This document shows, piece by piece, positions 42,720 to 51,304 of a stretch of DNA of 64,000 nt. The DNA lies in the NCBI RefSeq assembly GCF_001424905.1, contig NZ_LMCU01000001.1:1171480-1235479 (forward strand), written 5' to 3'. This DNA comes from Leifsonia sp. Root112D2 (GTDB lineage: Bacteria > Actinomycetota > Actinomycetes > Actinomycetales > Microbacteriaceae). Numbering within the stretch: position 1 is the stretch's first letter; the number at the start of each line of letters is the position of its first letter. The position numbers and the translations under genes were made by a program. A model generated the notes under the pieces. The model was not told the origin of the DNA and ran no database searches. It saw only the letters and a list, made by a program, of their open reading frames with translations.

Positions 42720-42721
42720 CG

Positions 42722-43345
42722 ATGGCCGCGAAGGATCAGAACCCCGAAAACGGCCCGAACGAGCCCAACGACGAGACGCCGGTCGAGGAGCCTTTGGGCC
42801 CTTCGGCGGGCTCAGGAACTGAAGTGCCCGAGGCCGCCGAAGACGGCTTCGAGGGACCGGACGTCGAAACCTCGCTTTCCGATGTCGACCTTGACTTCCT
42901 GTCGGGGCAGACATCCGCCGAGGAACTCGCTGCGGAGCGGCTCGCCGATCTGCAGCGGGTGACCGCCGAGTACGCGAACTACCGCAAGCGCACCGAGGCC
43001 AACCGCGAGGTGGAGCGTGAGCGCGCCGTCGGCGACACCGTCATGGCGCTGCTTCCCGTTCTCGACGACCTCGACCGTGCCGAGAAGCACGGCGATCTCG
43101 AGGGTGAGGGCCCGTTCGTGACGATCGCCGCCAAGCTGCGCGCAACCGTGGAGCGCCTCGGCGCCACACCGTTCGGCGCGGCCGGCGAACCGTTCGATCA
43201 CAACATTCACGAGGCCGTCTTTCAGCAGCCGAACCCCGAGGTCACCGTTGAGACGATCGCCGAGGTCGTCGAGACCGGGTACACGCTCGGTTCCTCGCTG
43301 GTTCGGGTCGCGAAGGTCGTGGTTTTCACTCCGAGTAACGGCTAG
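42722..43345 (+). CDS. grpE: Nucleotide exchange factor GrpE
   Basis: This 207-residue dimeric co-chaperone releases ADP from DnaK. An acidic disordered N terminus (about 1-60) is followed by a long helix (RLADLQRVTAEYANYRKRTEANREVERERAVGDTV) and the beta-wing domain (PFDHNIHEAVFQQPN...VVETGYTLGSSLVRVAKVVV). It begins two bases after the dnaK stop and is part of the heat-shock operon. Confidence 0.97.
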   Translation: MAAKDQNPENGPNEPNDETPVEEPLGPSAGSGTEVPEAAEDGFEGPDVETSLSDVDLDFLSGQTSAEELAAERLADLQRVTAEYANYRKRTEANREVERERAVGDTVMALLPVLDDLDRAEKHGDLEGEGPFVTIAAKLRATVERLGATPFGAAGEPFDHNIHEAVFQQPNPEVTVETIAEVVETGYTLGSSLVRVAKVVVFTPSNG

Positions 43346-43353
43346 GGGGCCCG

Positions 43354-44349
43354 ATGGCTAGCCAGGATTGGTTCGACAAGGACTTCTACAAGGTGCTTGG
43401 AGTTTCCAAGGATGTGACGCCGGCCGAACTCAAGAAGGTCTATCGCAAGCTCGCCCGCAAGTATCACCCGGACTCTAACCCGGGTGATGCTGCGGCCGAG
43501 GCGAAGTTCAAGGAGATCAGCGAGGCGCACTCGGTGCTCGGCGACGCCGAGCAGCGCAAGGAATACGACCAGATTCGTGCCATGGGTTCCGGCGCGCGCT
43601 TCACCGCGCCCGGCGGTGCCCAGTCGGGTGGCTTCGATGACGTCTTCGGCGGCATGTTCGGCGCCGGTGGCGGCGGGCAACAGGGCTACTCGTTCCAGCA
43701 GGGTGGTGGTGGCGGCTTCGAGGACATCCTCGGCGGCATGTTTGGCAACGGGCGCTTCGGCTCCTCGAGCGGCGGCTTCCGCGGCGCATCGGGGCCGACC
43801 CGCGGGCGTGACGTGACGGCATCCACAACGCTGGATTTCGTCACAGCCACCAAGGGCGACACGATTCACCTGCAGACCTCGGATGGCCGGCCCATCAACG
43901 TGAAGGTTCCCGCCGGCGTCGCAGATGGTCAGAAGATCAAGTTGCGCGGCAAGGGGCAGGCGAGCCCGGACGGTGGGGCGCCGGGAGACATCGTGCTCAC
44001 GGTGAGCGTGCGCAAGCATCCGGTGTTCGAGCGCGATGGGCTCAACCTGCGTGTGAACGTGCCGGTGACCTTCGCCGAGGCCGCGCTGGGCGCCACCATC
44101 GAGGTGCCCACGCTGGGTGGCGACCCCGTGCGGCTGCGCGTGGCACCGGGAACCCCGAGCGGGCGCGTGCTGCGCGTCAAGGGTCGGGGCGTCGCGACGA
44201 CCAAGGGAACGGGTGACCTGCTGGCGATAGTGCAGGTCGCCGTGCCGTCGCATCTCTCCGGAGACGCCGAAGAAGCGCTGAAGGCCTTCGTGGCGAAGCT
44301 TCCGGATGAGAACCCGCGCGCCGATCTGTTGGCGAAGGCGCGAGGCTGA
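43354..44349 (+). CDS. dnaJ: DnaJ/CbpA-type J-domain co-chaperone without zinc fingers
   Basis: This 331-residue co-chaperone stimulates DnaK ATPase. The J domain (about 5-70, DFYKVLGVSKDVTPAELKKVYRKLARKYHPDSNPG) has the HPD motif. A Gly/Phe-rich region (about 78-148) leads directly to the C-terminal peptide-binding domains (RGRDVTASTTLDFVTATKGD and on). The four CxxCxGxG zinc repeats of full DnaJ are absent and the protein has no cysteine, so it is a class B J protein. It is third in the heat-shock operon, nine bases after grpE. Confidence 0.95.
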   Translation: MASQDWFDKDFYKVLGVSKDVTPAELKKVYRKLARKYHPDSNPGDAAAEAKFKEISEAHSVLGDAEQRKEYDQIRAMGSGARFTAPGGAQSGGFDDVFGGMFGAGGGGQQGYSFQQGGGGGFEDILGGMFGNGRFGSSSGGFRGASGPTRGRDVTASTTLDFVTATKGDTIHLQTSDGRPINVKVPAGVADGQKIKLRGKGQASPDGGAPGDIVLTVSVRKHPVFERDGLNLRVNVPVTFAEAALGATIEVPTLGGDPVRLRVAPGTPSGRVLRVKGRGVATTKGTGDLLAIVQVAVPSHLSGDAEEALKAFVAKLPDENPRADLLAKARG

Positions 44350-44351
44350 AA

Positions 44352-44807
44352 ATGCCATTCGGTGACGGGCGCGGTGGCGTGAATGGCGGCGGCATGGACG
44401 AGAACTCGAAGGTGTTCGTGATCTCGATCGCGGCCGAGCTCTCGGGCATGCACCCGCAGACGCTGCGCCAGTACGACCGGCTCGGGCTCGTGAGCCCGGG
44501 CCGCACCTCGGGCAAGTCCCGGCGCTACTCGATGCGCGACATCGTGAGGCTGCGGGAGGTCGCTCGGCTGGGCGCGGAGGGCGTGAGCCTGGAGGGCATC
44601 CGGCGCGTGCTGGAGCTCGAAGACCAGGTGAGCGCGCTGTCGTCGCGCGTGCGTGAGCTCGAGGCGATGCTCGCCGACGAGCTGCTCAACCGGCCCGGTC
44701 GCCGCGTCTTCGCCGCCGACATCGAGGGCGACGTTATCTCGCTGAAGGCGGGCACGCGCGCCCGCCGCTCCAACCAGCTCGTCGTCTGGCGCCCGCTCGA
44801 GCGCTGA
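44352..44807 (+). CDS. hspR: Heat-shock repressor HspR (MerR family)
   Basis: This 151-residue MerR-type regulator has VFVISIAAELSGMHPQTLRQYDRLGLVSPGRTSGKSRRYSMRDIVRLREV (about 21-70) as the winged helix. A coiled-coil (LELEDQVSALSSRVRELEAMLADEL) and a short basic tail follow. It represses the dnaK operon through HAIR sites at 40702-40785 with DnaK as co-repressor. The start may be ATG 44352 or the ATG at 44394, which would trim a Gly-rich leader. It is the last gene of the operon. Confidence 0.94.
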   Translation: MPFGDGRGGVNGGGMDENSKVFVISIAAELSGMHPQTLRQYDRLGLVSPGRTSGKSRRYSMRDIVRLREVARLGAEGVSLEGIRRVLELEDQVSALSSRVRELEAMLADELLNRPGRRVFAADIEGDVISLKAGTRARRSNQLVVWRPLER

Positions 44808-44879
44808 GCTCCACCGCGCATGTGACCGAATGTTTCGGAGCGGGGCGGCATATGACGACACAGCATGCACCATGGGTGT

Positions 44880-46262
44880 ATGAGCCGTCAGATTCGCTTC
44901 AACGCCTTCGACATGAACTGTGTCGCCCACCAGTCCTCGGGCATGTGGCGGCATCCGGATGACCGTTCGGCTACCTATAAGGATCTCGAGTACTGGACCG
45001 AGCTGGCCAAGCTGCTCGAGCGTGGCAAATTCGACGGCATCTTCATCGCCGATGTGCTGGGAACCTACGACGTCTACGGCGGCACGAACGAGGGCGCGAT
45101 CAAGCACGGCGCGCAGGTGCCCGTGAACGATCCGATGATGCTGATCTCGGCCATGGCGTACGTGACCGAGAACCTCGGGTTCGGGGTGACCGCGGGAACC
45201 GCCTACGAGCATCCCTACCCCTTCGCGCGCCGCATGTCGACGCTCGATCACCTCACCAAGGGTCGCATCGGCTGGAACGTCGTGACCGGCTACCTGCCGT
45301 CGGCGGCGCGCAACATGGGTCACGACGACCAGATGGAGCACGACGACCGCTACGACTACGCCGATGAGTACCTCGAGGTGCTCTACAAGCTGTGGGAGGG
45401 CTCGTGGGAAGACGACGCGGTCAAGCGCGATCGTGAGACCGGCGTGTTCACCGACCCGGCCAAGGTGCACGAGATCGGCCACAAGGGCAAGCACTTCACC
45501 GTGCCCGGCATCCATATCTCGGAGCCGTCGCCGCAGCGCTCGCCCGTGATCTACCAGGCCGGGGCATCCTCTCGGGGCATCGCCTTCGCGGCCGGCAACG
45601 CCGAGGCGATCTTCGTGGCCAACTCCACCAAGGAGGGCCTGAAAGAGACGGTGAAGAAGATTCGGGATGCGCTCGAGGCGGCCGGTCGCGACCGGTACTC
45701 GGCACGCATCTACACGCTGCTGACGGTGATCACCGACGAGACCTCGGAGAAGGCGCAGGCCAAGCTGCAGGACTACCTCAGCTACGCCAGCGCGGAGGGC
45801 GCCCTCGTGTTCATGTCCGGCTGGATGGGCGTGGATCTCTCCACCTACGCGCTGGACGAGCCGATCGGTCACGTCAAGAGCAACGCCATCCAGTCTGCGG
45901 TGGCGAATGTGCAGCGCGGCGCCGACGACGGCACGGAGTGGACGGTGGGCGACATCGGCACGCAGGGCGCCATTGGTGGCCTCGGCCCGTACATCGTCGG
46001 CAGCGGTGAGGAGATTGCCGACACCCTGCAGGAGTGGGTGGAAGACACCGACGTCGACGGCTTCAACCTGGCCTACGCCATCACCCCGGGCACCTTCGAA
46101 GACATCGTGAAATACGTGATTCCGGTGTTGCAGGCGCGGGGCGTGTACCCCACCGAGTACGTCGAGGGCACGCTGCGCAACAAGCTGCACGGTCACGGTG
46201 ACCGCCTGCCCGACGACCACCGTGGCGCTCAGTACCGTTTCGGTGCGCGCGCCGAGAGCTGA
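44880..46262 (+). CDS. LLM class flavin-dependent monooxygenase (NtaA/SnaA/DszA family)
   Basis: This 460-residue TIM-barrel FMNH2-dependent oxygenase has family marks FNAFDMNCVAHQSSGMWRHPDD at the start, FDGIFIADVLGTYDVYGG, LDHLTKGRIGWNVVTGYLPSAARNMG, and PVIYQAGASSRGIAFAAGNAEAIFV. These are characteristic of the group oxidising nitrilotriacetate, EDTA, dibenzothiophene sulfone or alkyl-thio compounds. It needs a separate flavin reductase, not encoded nearby. The substrate is not predictable. The gene stands alone, followed by a long palindrome. Confidence 0.88.
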   Translation: MSRQIRFNAFDMNCVAHQSSGMWRHPDDRSATYKDLEYWTELAKLLERGKFDGIFIADVLGTYDVYGGTNEGAIKHGAQVPVNDPMMLISAMAYVTENLGFGVTAGTAYEHPYPFARRMSTLDHLTKGRIGWNVVTGYLPSAARNMGHDDQMEHDDRYDYADEYLEVLYKLWEGSWEDDAVKRDRETGVFTDPAKVHEIGHKGKHFTVPGIHISEPSPQRSPVIYQAGASSRGIAFAAGNAEAIFVANSTKEGLKETVKKIRDALEAAGRDRYSARIYTLLTVITDETSEKAQAKLQDYLSYASAEGALVFMSGWMGVDLSTYALDEPIGHVKSNAIQSAVANVQRGADDGTEWTVGDIGTQGAIGGLGPYIVGSGEEIADTLQEWVEDTDVDGFNLAYAITPGTFEDIVKYVIPVLQARGVYPTEYVEGTLRNKLHGHGDRLPDDHRGAQYRFGARAES

Positions 46263-46300
46263 CCGATTCGCGGGCATCCGTTTCACTCGTTGTCCTGTCG

Positions 46301-46360
46301 CTGAGGGGCGAACTTTGGCCCCTTAAATCGCGATCTGAGGGGCCAAAGTTCGCCCCTCAG
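46301..46360. repeat. Long intergenic palindrome D
   Basis: Arms 46301-46325 and 46336-46360 pair at 24 of 25 positions around a 10-base loop. The core is CTGAGGGGCGAACTTTGGCC against its complement. It lies between two plus-strand genes, after the monooxygenase stop, and could act as a terminator, though no T run follows. Of the palindromes here it has the longest near-perfect stem. Confidence 0.85.
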
Positions 46361-46416
46361 TGAGGCGGCGTGCGAGAAGAACGACTCGAGCGGCTTATGG
46401 CTGACAGGATGGGGGC

Positions 46417-47058
46417 ATGACGAACCCGCCGCCGTATGGCTATGCCCCCGTCGCGCCGCCTGCCCCGCGGCCACCGCTGACGAGGCGGCAAAGGCGTGGC
46501 GCATTCGTTGCCGGTGCCGTCGCTCTGCTCCTGCTGCAGCTCGGCTTCACCGTGGCCGTGTTTCCCGTCGTTTTCGTGGGTGTTGTGCTGCTCGCCTTCA
46601 CCATTACGAATTCTCTTGCCAGCCGACCAGCGGATGCGAGTTCCTGGGATCGCTTCTGGGTGGACACTCATATCGACCCCGCGCCGTGGATTCCGTGGCT
46701 GATCGCGGTGGCTGTGGCGGGCATCCTGATCATGGTTCTCGCCGTGCTGGTCAGCGGGTGGATCCTGCGCGCGCATGGAGTGAGCCGGCCGCGTGGCGTC
46801 ACCTGGAGCGGCATCGGTATCGGCATCGTGGGGCAATGGATCGTGGGCGGGATTCTCGGGGTCATCGCGAATCTGGCAAGCCTGGGCCTGCAACAGATCA
46901 GCGGTGGAATCGGCTCGCTCGGCGGCGGCGCGGCGATCGTGGCCATCGGGAGCCTGGTGGCGGCTATCCCCGTCGGCGCACTCACGTGGTGGTGGATGGC
47001 GCACGCGTTCCGCGCCCCGGCTGCTGCAGCCGCGGCACCTCTCGGGCAATCGGCGTGA
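46417..47058 (+). CDS. Membrane protein of unknown function
   Basis: This 213-residue protein has a Pro-rich N terminus (NPPPYGYAPVAPPAPRPP) and a basic patch (TRRQRRG). Four membrane segments follow at about 27-52, 85-112, 128-150 and 160-190, and the tail is Ala-rich. The pattern is common for small actinobacterial membrane proteins, but no family is recognised. The stop overlaps the GTG of the methyltransferase gene (GTGA), so the two are co-translated; a functional link is not evident. Confidence 0.7.
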   Translation: MTNPPPYGYAPVAPPAPRPPLTRRQRRGAFVAGAVALLLLQLGFTVAVFPVVFVGVVLLAFTITNSLASRPADASSWDRFWVDTHIDPAPWIPWLIAVAVAGILIMVLAVLVSGWILRAHGVSRPRGVTWSGIGIGIVGQWIVGGILGVIANLASLGLQQISGGIGSLGGGAAIVAIGSLVAAIPVGALTWWWMAHAFRAPAAAAAAPLGQSA

Positions 47059-48251
47059 CCGGCTTCTCTTTCGACGCGCTGCGGCGCCGCCCCGACGTCG
47101 AGGCGCCGAATCTCTTCGCGACGGATGCCGCCGACCGGCTCATTCTCGAAACGGCGGCGACCGCGCTCGCCGGCATCGCAGAAGGCGAGCTCGTCGTGAT
47201 CGGCGACCACTACGGGGCTCTCACGCTCGGGGCGGCCGCGCTGCACTCGGCGCGGGGCATCCGGGTGCATCAGGATGCGCTCTCGGGCGAGCGTGCGCTG
47301 GCGCTGAACGCCGCCGATGCGGGTCTCACCGATGCGTATAGTTCGCTGCCGCTCGGAGCCGAACTGCTGAGCGGTGCGCGCGTTGTGCTCATGCAGCTGC
47401 CGCGCAGTCTCGCCGCGCTCGACGAGATCGCCGCACTCATCGCCGAGCACGCGGCACCGGATGTCACGGTGTACGCCGGCGGCATGCTCAAGCACCTGAC
47501 GCGCGCCATGAACGAAGTTCTCGGCCGGCACTTCGGTGAGGTGCGGGCCGGGCTGGCACGGCAAAAGGCGCGCGTGCTGACGGTACGGCGCTGGTCGAGT
47601 AGTGAGGCGAGAAACGAGCGCAGCGCGAGACCCGAGCAAGGTCTCGATACGCTCGCTGGCGCTCGCTACTCGACCAGCGGCGAGGCGTGGCCCGCCCGCG
47701 AGTTTCACGACGACATCGGCATCTGGGTCTGCGCGCACGGCGGCGCGTTCGCCGGCACGAAGCTCGACATCGGCACGCGGTTTTTGCTCGACTTTCTGCC
47801 GCAGGCGAAGCCGAGCGCGGCATCCGCCATCGATCTGGGGTGCGGAACCGGTGTGATAGCCGCCGCGCTCGCGGGGGCGCGGCCGGGCATCCGTGTATTC
47901 GCGACCGACCAATCGGCAGCCGCCGTCGCATCCGCTCGCGCCACAATGGAGGCCAACGGCGTGGCCGACCGCGTGACGGTGGTGCGCGATGACGCTCTCG
48001 CCAGCCAGGCGGATGCCTCTGCCGAGCTCATTCTGCTGAACCCGCCCTTCCACGTGGGCGCCTCGGTGCATGCCGGCGCCGCGCTGCGCCTGTTCGACGA
48101 TGCCGCCCGCGTTCTCGCGCCCGGCGGCGAGCTGTGGACGGTCTTCAACACGCACCTCGCCTATCGCAAAGCGCTCACCCGCATTGTCGGGCCAACGCGT
48201 GAGGTCGGGCGCAACGCGAAGTTCACCGTAACGGTGTCGACGCGCGCGTGA
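47055..48251 (+). CDS. RsmC/RlmG-like rRNA methyltransferase, with an in-frame palindromic insertion
   Basis: This 398-residue two-domain SAM methyltransferase has an inactive N-terminal domain (about 1-170) and a catalytic C-terminal domain with motif I AIDLGCGTGVIAAAL (about 258-272) and motif IV LLNPPFHVGAS (about 328), the RsmC/RlmG signature for guanine-N2 methylation of rRNA. Residues about 180-207 (SSSEARNERSARPEQGLDTL and the following stretch) are low-complexity and encoded by an 89-base palindromic repeat between the domains. Both domains remain in one frame. The GTG start overlaps the upstream stop. The 3' end overlaps the convergent glycosyltransferase gene by 29 bases. Confidence 0.85.
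   Translation: MTGFSFDALRRRPDVEAPNLFATDAADRLILETAATALAGIAEGELVVIGDHYGALTLGAAALHSARGIRVHQDALSGERALALNAADAGLTDAYSSLPLGAELLSGARVVLMQLPRSLAALDEIAALIAEHAAPDVTVYAGGMLKHLTRAMNEVLGRHFGEVRAGLARQKARVLTVRRWSSSEARNERSARPEQGLDTLAGARYSTSGEAWPAREFHDDIGIWVCAHGGAFAGTKLDIGTRFLLDFLPQAKPSAASAIDLGCGTGVIAAALAGARPGIRVFATDQSAAAVASARATMEANGVADRVTVVRDDALASQADASAELILLNPPFHVGASVHAGAALRLFDDAARVLAPGGELWTVFNTHLAYRKALTRIVGPTREVGRNAKFTVTVSTRA
47590..47678. repeat. Palindromic repeat (CTGGTCGAGTAG/CTACTCGACCAG type) inside a coding region
   Basis: The 89-base element has a perfect 13-base outer stem (GCTGGTCGAGTAG 47590-47602 with CTACTCGACCAGC 47666-47678) and a perfect inner stem (CGAGACC 47626-47632 with GGTCTCG 47640-47646), with imperfect pairing between. 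The GGTCTCGATACGCTCGC and CTACTCGACC words are, from memory, a repeat dispersed in many Microbacteriaceae genomes. It is unusual here in being translated, within a methyltransferase. Confidence 0.85.
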
Positions 48252-49506
48252 GCCGCACCAGCCTCCAGATCGCCCAGCCAAGCAGCATTATCAGCAGCAG
48301 ATTGCGTGCGAGCAGCACTGAGGCGGCCAGGGCGTCGCCATTGGTGAGGGGCACGTACAGGATTGGAAAGACGAGGGTCGTGAGCGCAGCGATGGCGATC
48401 ATGAGTATCGCCGGAACGCGCCACTGCCGCACGTGCCAGACAAGGCCGACGGCGATCGGCGGCACCAGCCAGAGCATGTACTGCGGCGACCCCACCTTGT
48501 TGAACACGATGAGCGCGGCGGTGAGTGCGAGCGCGGCTACGAGCAGCACGCGACGCGAGTCTTTGGAGCGCCGGTGGGCCATCACGGCGAGAATCAGGAT
48601 GCCGAGCACGGCAACGAGCATCGCCGGAGTCATGCAGGCCGCCACGACGCTGTCGCCCGGGCCGTAGACCTCCTGCGTCGCGATGGAGCGGTTCAGCCAG
48701 ATGGAGGCGGCGGGTATTCCGAAGACGGTCATCCAGACCCACGGCGTGGCCACGGGCGCCTCGAGCTGGATGGCCCGATCGGACTGTTCCGTGGCGAAGC
48801 TGGCGATGTGCGCGCCCCCGCCGAACGCGATCACCACCGCGACGACGACAGCGGTGAGGGCGGCGGCCGCTGCGGCGACGACCCAGCGCCGTCGCGCGGT
48901 GACGAACACGGCGAGCAGTACCGCGGCCGGCCACACCTTGATCCAGGTGGCCGCCGCGAGGATGACACCGGCGACAGCGGGGCAGCGGGCAAGCATGACA
49001 AGCGCGATCACGACCATCGGTGCGGTCAGGCCATCGAGGCGCAGCGGGTCGACCGGGCTGAGCACGACAACGAGAAGCAACCACCACCAGGCGGCGAGAT
49101 ACCGCGCCCGCGTGTGGGGGCCGCGCGCAAGCATCCAGGTCGCAAGGCCGTTGAGGGCTGTCGTGAGCAGTACCCAGATGAGTTCGAAGAGAAGTGGGCC
49201 GGCGAGTTCGGCGACAATCACCGGCACAACGGCGCCGACGGGGTAGACCCACGACTCGGAGACTCCGGGCCAGTGGCCGGCGCCCAGCGCGCCCTCGGCC
49301 CAGCGTCGGTACAGCGAAAGATCGCCCAGCGGATGCCCGTTCAGCATGCTCGGCAACAGCGCGGCGAAGAGTGCCAGGTGCGCCACGACGAAGCCGAGCA
49401 GCAACATGCGCGGCCGCTCCCACCAGACGCGCGTGGTCGCCGGGGCGGCAGTGTCGGCCCGTTCGGAGGCCACGGTATCGAGAAGCGTGTCGGTACCGTT
49501 GCTCAT
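48223..49506 (-). CDS. Membrane glycosyltransferase, GT87/DUF2029-like
   Basis: This 427-residue polytopic protein has about 11 membrane segments and a periplasmic first loop (LPSMLNGHPLGDLSLYRRWAEGALGAGHWPGVSESWVYP). It contains the D(x)SLYRRWAEG segment with the aspartate where GT-C enzymes hold their catalytic acid. LVFNKVGSPQYMLWLVPP-like motifs near the C terminus are typical of polyprenyl-phosphomannose-dependent alpha-mannosyltransferases of actinobacteria. It likely adds a sugar to a cell-envelope glycan or lipid. The donor and acceptor are not known. Confidence 0.78.
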   Translation of the reverse strand: MSNGTDTLLDTVASERADTAAPATTRVWWERPRMLLLGFVVAHLALFAALLPSMLNGHPLGDLSLYRRWAEGALGAGHWPGVSESWVYPVGAVVPVIVAELAGPLLFELIWVLLTTALNGLATWMLARGPHTRARYLAAWWWLLLVVVLSPVDPLRLDGLTAPMVVIALVMLARCPAVAGVILAAATWIKVWPAAVLLAVFVTARRRWVVAAAAAALTAVVVAVVIAFGGGAHIASFATEQSDRAIQLEAPVATPWVWMTVFGIPAASIWLNRSIATQEVYGPGDSVVAACMTPAMLVAVLGILILAVMAHRRSKDSRRVLLVAALALTAALIVFNKVGSPQYMLWLVPPIAVGLVWHVRQWRVPAILMIAIAALTTLVFPILYVPLTNGDALAASVLLARNLLLIMLLGWAIWRLVRLTRASTPLR

Positions 49507-49595
49507 GGGCCGCCCCTCCGACCGCCCGACGCAGCCCCTTCCTCAACATTACGAGCCTTGTGCCGAATCCGCACCTTGCCCCAAGGGCGCAGCTG

Positions 49596-49655
49596 CCTGA
49601 GGTGACGAGTATCGACCTTCGCTCGCGAACGAAGGTCGATACGTGTCACCTCAGG
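49596..49655. repeat. Long intergenic palindrome E
   Basis: Arms 49596-49621 and 49630-49655 pair at 24 of 26 positions around an eight-base loop (CCTGAGGTGACGAGTATCGA against its complement). Unlike the others it sits between two divergent genes, so it cannot be a simple terminator. The rest of the 265-base gap shows only GGGGAGA as the ribosome site of the downstream gene. Confidence 0.8.
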
Positions 49656-49771
49656 GTGTGCCGGCGCACGTTTTCCAACCTTTGATCGATTCGCACGCCG
49701 AACGCGCATCCGTAGGCTGAAGACGAAGGAGCGGCCCCGCCATTCATCGGCCGCGCACGGGGAGAATGACA

Positions 49772-51277
49772 ATGGCACAGACTCAGAACGACGGAATCGT
49801 CGCCGTCGACACCGCACCCCAGACGGGCCGTCGCCGCTGGATCGGTCTCGGCGTGCTGGCGGCCGCGCTCTCGATGATCGTGCTCGATGGCACCATCGTG
49901 GGTGTCGCACTACCGGTGCTGATCGACAAACTCAAGCTCGACCTCAGCGAAGCGCAGTGGGTCAACGGCATTTACTCCGTCGTTTTCGCGGCGCTGCTGC
50001 TGACAGCCGGCCGGCTCGGTGACAGGCTCGGGCGGCGCCGGATGCTCGTGGTCGGCATCCTGATATTCATGGCGGGAAGCCTGCTGGCCGCGCTGTCGGG
50101 CGACGCCGGCGCGCTGATTCTCGCCCGTGTTGTGCAGGGCGTCGGCGGCGCGCTCATTCTGCCGACGACGCTGTCCAGTGTCAACGCGACCTTTCGTGGC
50201 CGCGACCGTGCTGTCGCTTTCGGCATCTGGGGCGCCGTTATCTCGGGCATGGCCGCATTCGGCCCCTTGCTCGGCGGCTGGCTGACCACCGCATTCGGCT
50301 GGCAGTGGATCTTCGTGGTCAACCTGCCGCTGGGCGCGATCATCCTCGTCGGCGCATTCCTCACCGTCACCGACACTCGGGCGGTGATTACCTCCCGCGG
50401 CCTCGATGTCGACGGTCTGCTGCTGAGCGCTATCGGCTTCGGCGGTCTCGTCTTCGCCATGATCGAAGGGCGCGCGCTGGGGTGGTGGAAACCAACCGCA
50501 GAGTTCAGCATCTTCGGATGGGTGTGGCCGGCATCCGCCCCCGTCTCGCCCGTTCCGGTGGCCGGGGCGATAGGTGTTGCCGCCATTGCGCTGTTCATTC
50601 TGTGGGAGCGGCACCGCGGCCATAACGGGCGCTCCGCCATTCTGGATCTTTCGCTGTTCACGGTGCCGACCTTTACCTGGGGCAACCTGACGGCGCTGTG
50701 CGTGGCGATAGGCGAATTCGGTCTGCTGTTCGTGCTTCCACTGTTCATCGTCAACGCGATGGAGCTCACAACTCTCGGGGCAGGTCTCGTGCTGGCGGCG
50801 ATGGGTGTCGGGGCCTTCTTCTCGGGCTCGATGGCGCGGCATCTCGCCGAGCGAATGGGTGCGCCGAACGTCGTGCTGCTCGGTCTCGGAATCGAGGTTG
50901 TCGGCGTGACCGCCACGGCACTGCTGCTCAGTGCGAGCGGCTCCCCCTGGGTTCTCGCGTTGCTGCTGGTGGTCTATGGGCTCGGTCTCGGTCTCGCATC
51001 CGCCCAGCTGACCGGAACGGTGCTCGCCGACATTCCGACCGAGCAGTCGGGGCAGGGTTCGGCGACGCAGAGCACGGTGCGCCAAGTGGGGTCAGCTCTC
51101 GGCACGGCGCTCATCGGTGGGGTCCTCGCCGCGGGACTTTCCGGCACCGGGCCCGAGGCGTTGTCAGCCGGCATGGCGGATGCCTCGCGCACCTCGCTCT
51201 TCGTAGCCGCCGGTTTTCTTGCCCTCGGCTTTCTCTTCGCGCTGCGCCTGCGGTCGCGCTCGCGGAGGCGCCCCTGA
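49772..51277 (+). CDS. MFS drug exporter, DHA2 (EmrB/QacA) family
   Basis: This 501-residue exporter has 14 predicted segments. MFS motif A is GRLGDRLGRRRMLVVG (about 75-90), and the DHA2 marks are MIVLDGTIVGVALPVL near the first helix, QWIFVVNLPLGAI, and the late GLGLGLASAQLTGTVLADIP. The ATG at 49772 is preferred because GGGGAGA is 7 bases upstream; the ATG at 49766 is too close. It probably expels drugs or toxic metabolites using the proton gradient. The PadR regulator gene that follows has its own promoter and may control it. Confidence 0.92.
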   Translation: MAQTQNDGIVAVDTAPQTGRRRWIGLGVLAAALSMIVLDGTIVGVALPVLIDKLKLDLSEAQWVNGIYSVVFAALLLTAGRLGDRLGRRRMLVVGILIFMAGSLLAALSGDAGALILARVVQGVGGALILPTTLSSVNATFRGRDRAVAFGIWGAVISGMAAFGPLLGGWLTTAFGWQWIFVVNLPLGAIILVGAFLTVTDTRAVITSRGLDVDGLLLSAIGFGGLVFAMIEGRALGWWKPTAEFSIFGWVWPASAPVSPVPVAGAIGVAAIALFILWERHRGHNGRSAILDLSLFTVPTFTWGNLTALCVAIGEFGLLFVLPLFIVNAMELTTLGAGLVLAAMGVGAFFSGSMARHLAERMGAPNVVLLGLGIEVVGVTATALLLSASGSPWVLALLLVVYGLGLGLASAQLTGTVLADIPTEQSGQGSATQSTVRQVGSALGTALIGGVLAAGLSGTGPEALSAGMADASRTSLFVAAGFLALGFLFALRLRSRSRRRP

Positions 51278-51304
51278 CTCGCTGCCTTTTTCCGCAGATC
51301 GCGA

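Noticed and set aside
43929..46286. A minus-strand open frame of about 785 codons opposite dnaJ, hspR and the LLM monooxygenase.
   Set aside because: It spans three real genes on the other strand, lacks a ribosome site and shows a composition typical of mirror frames.
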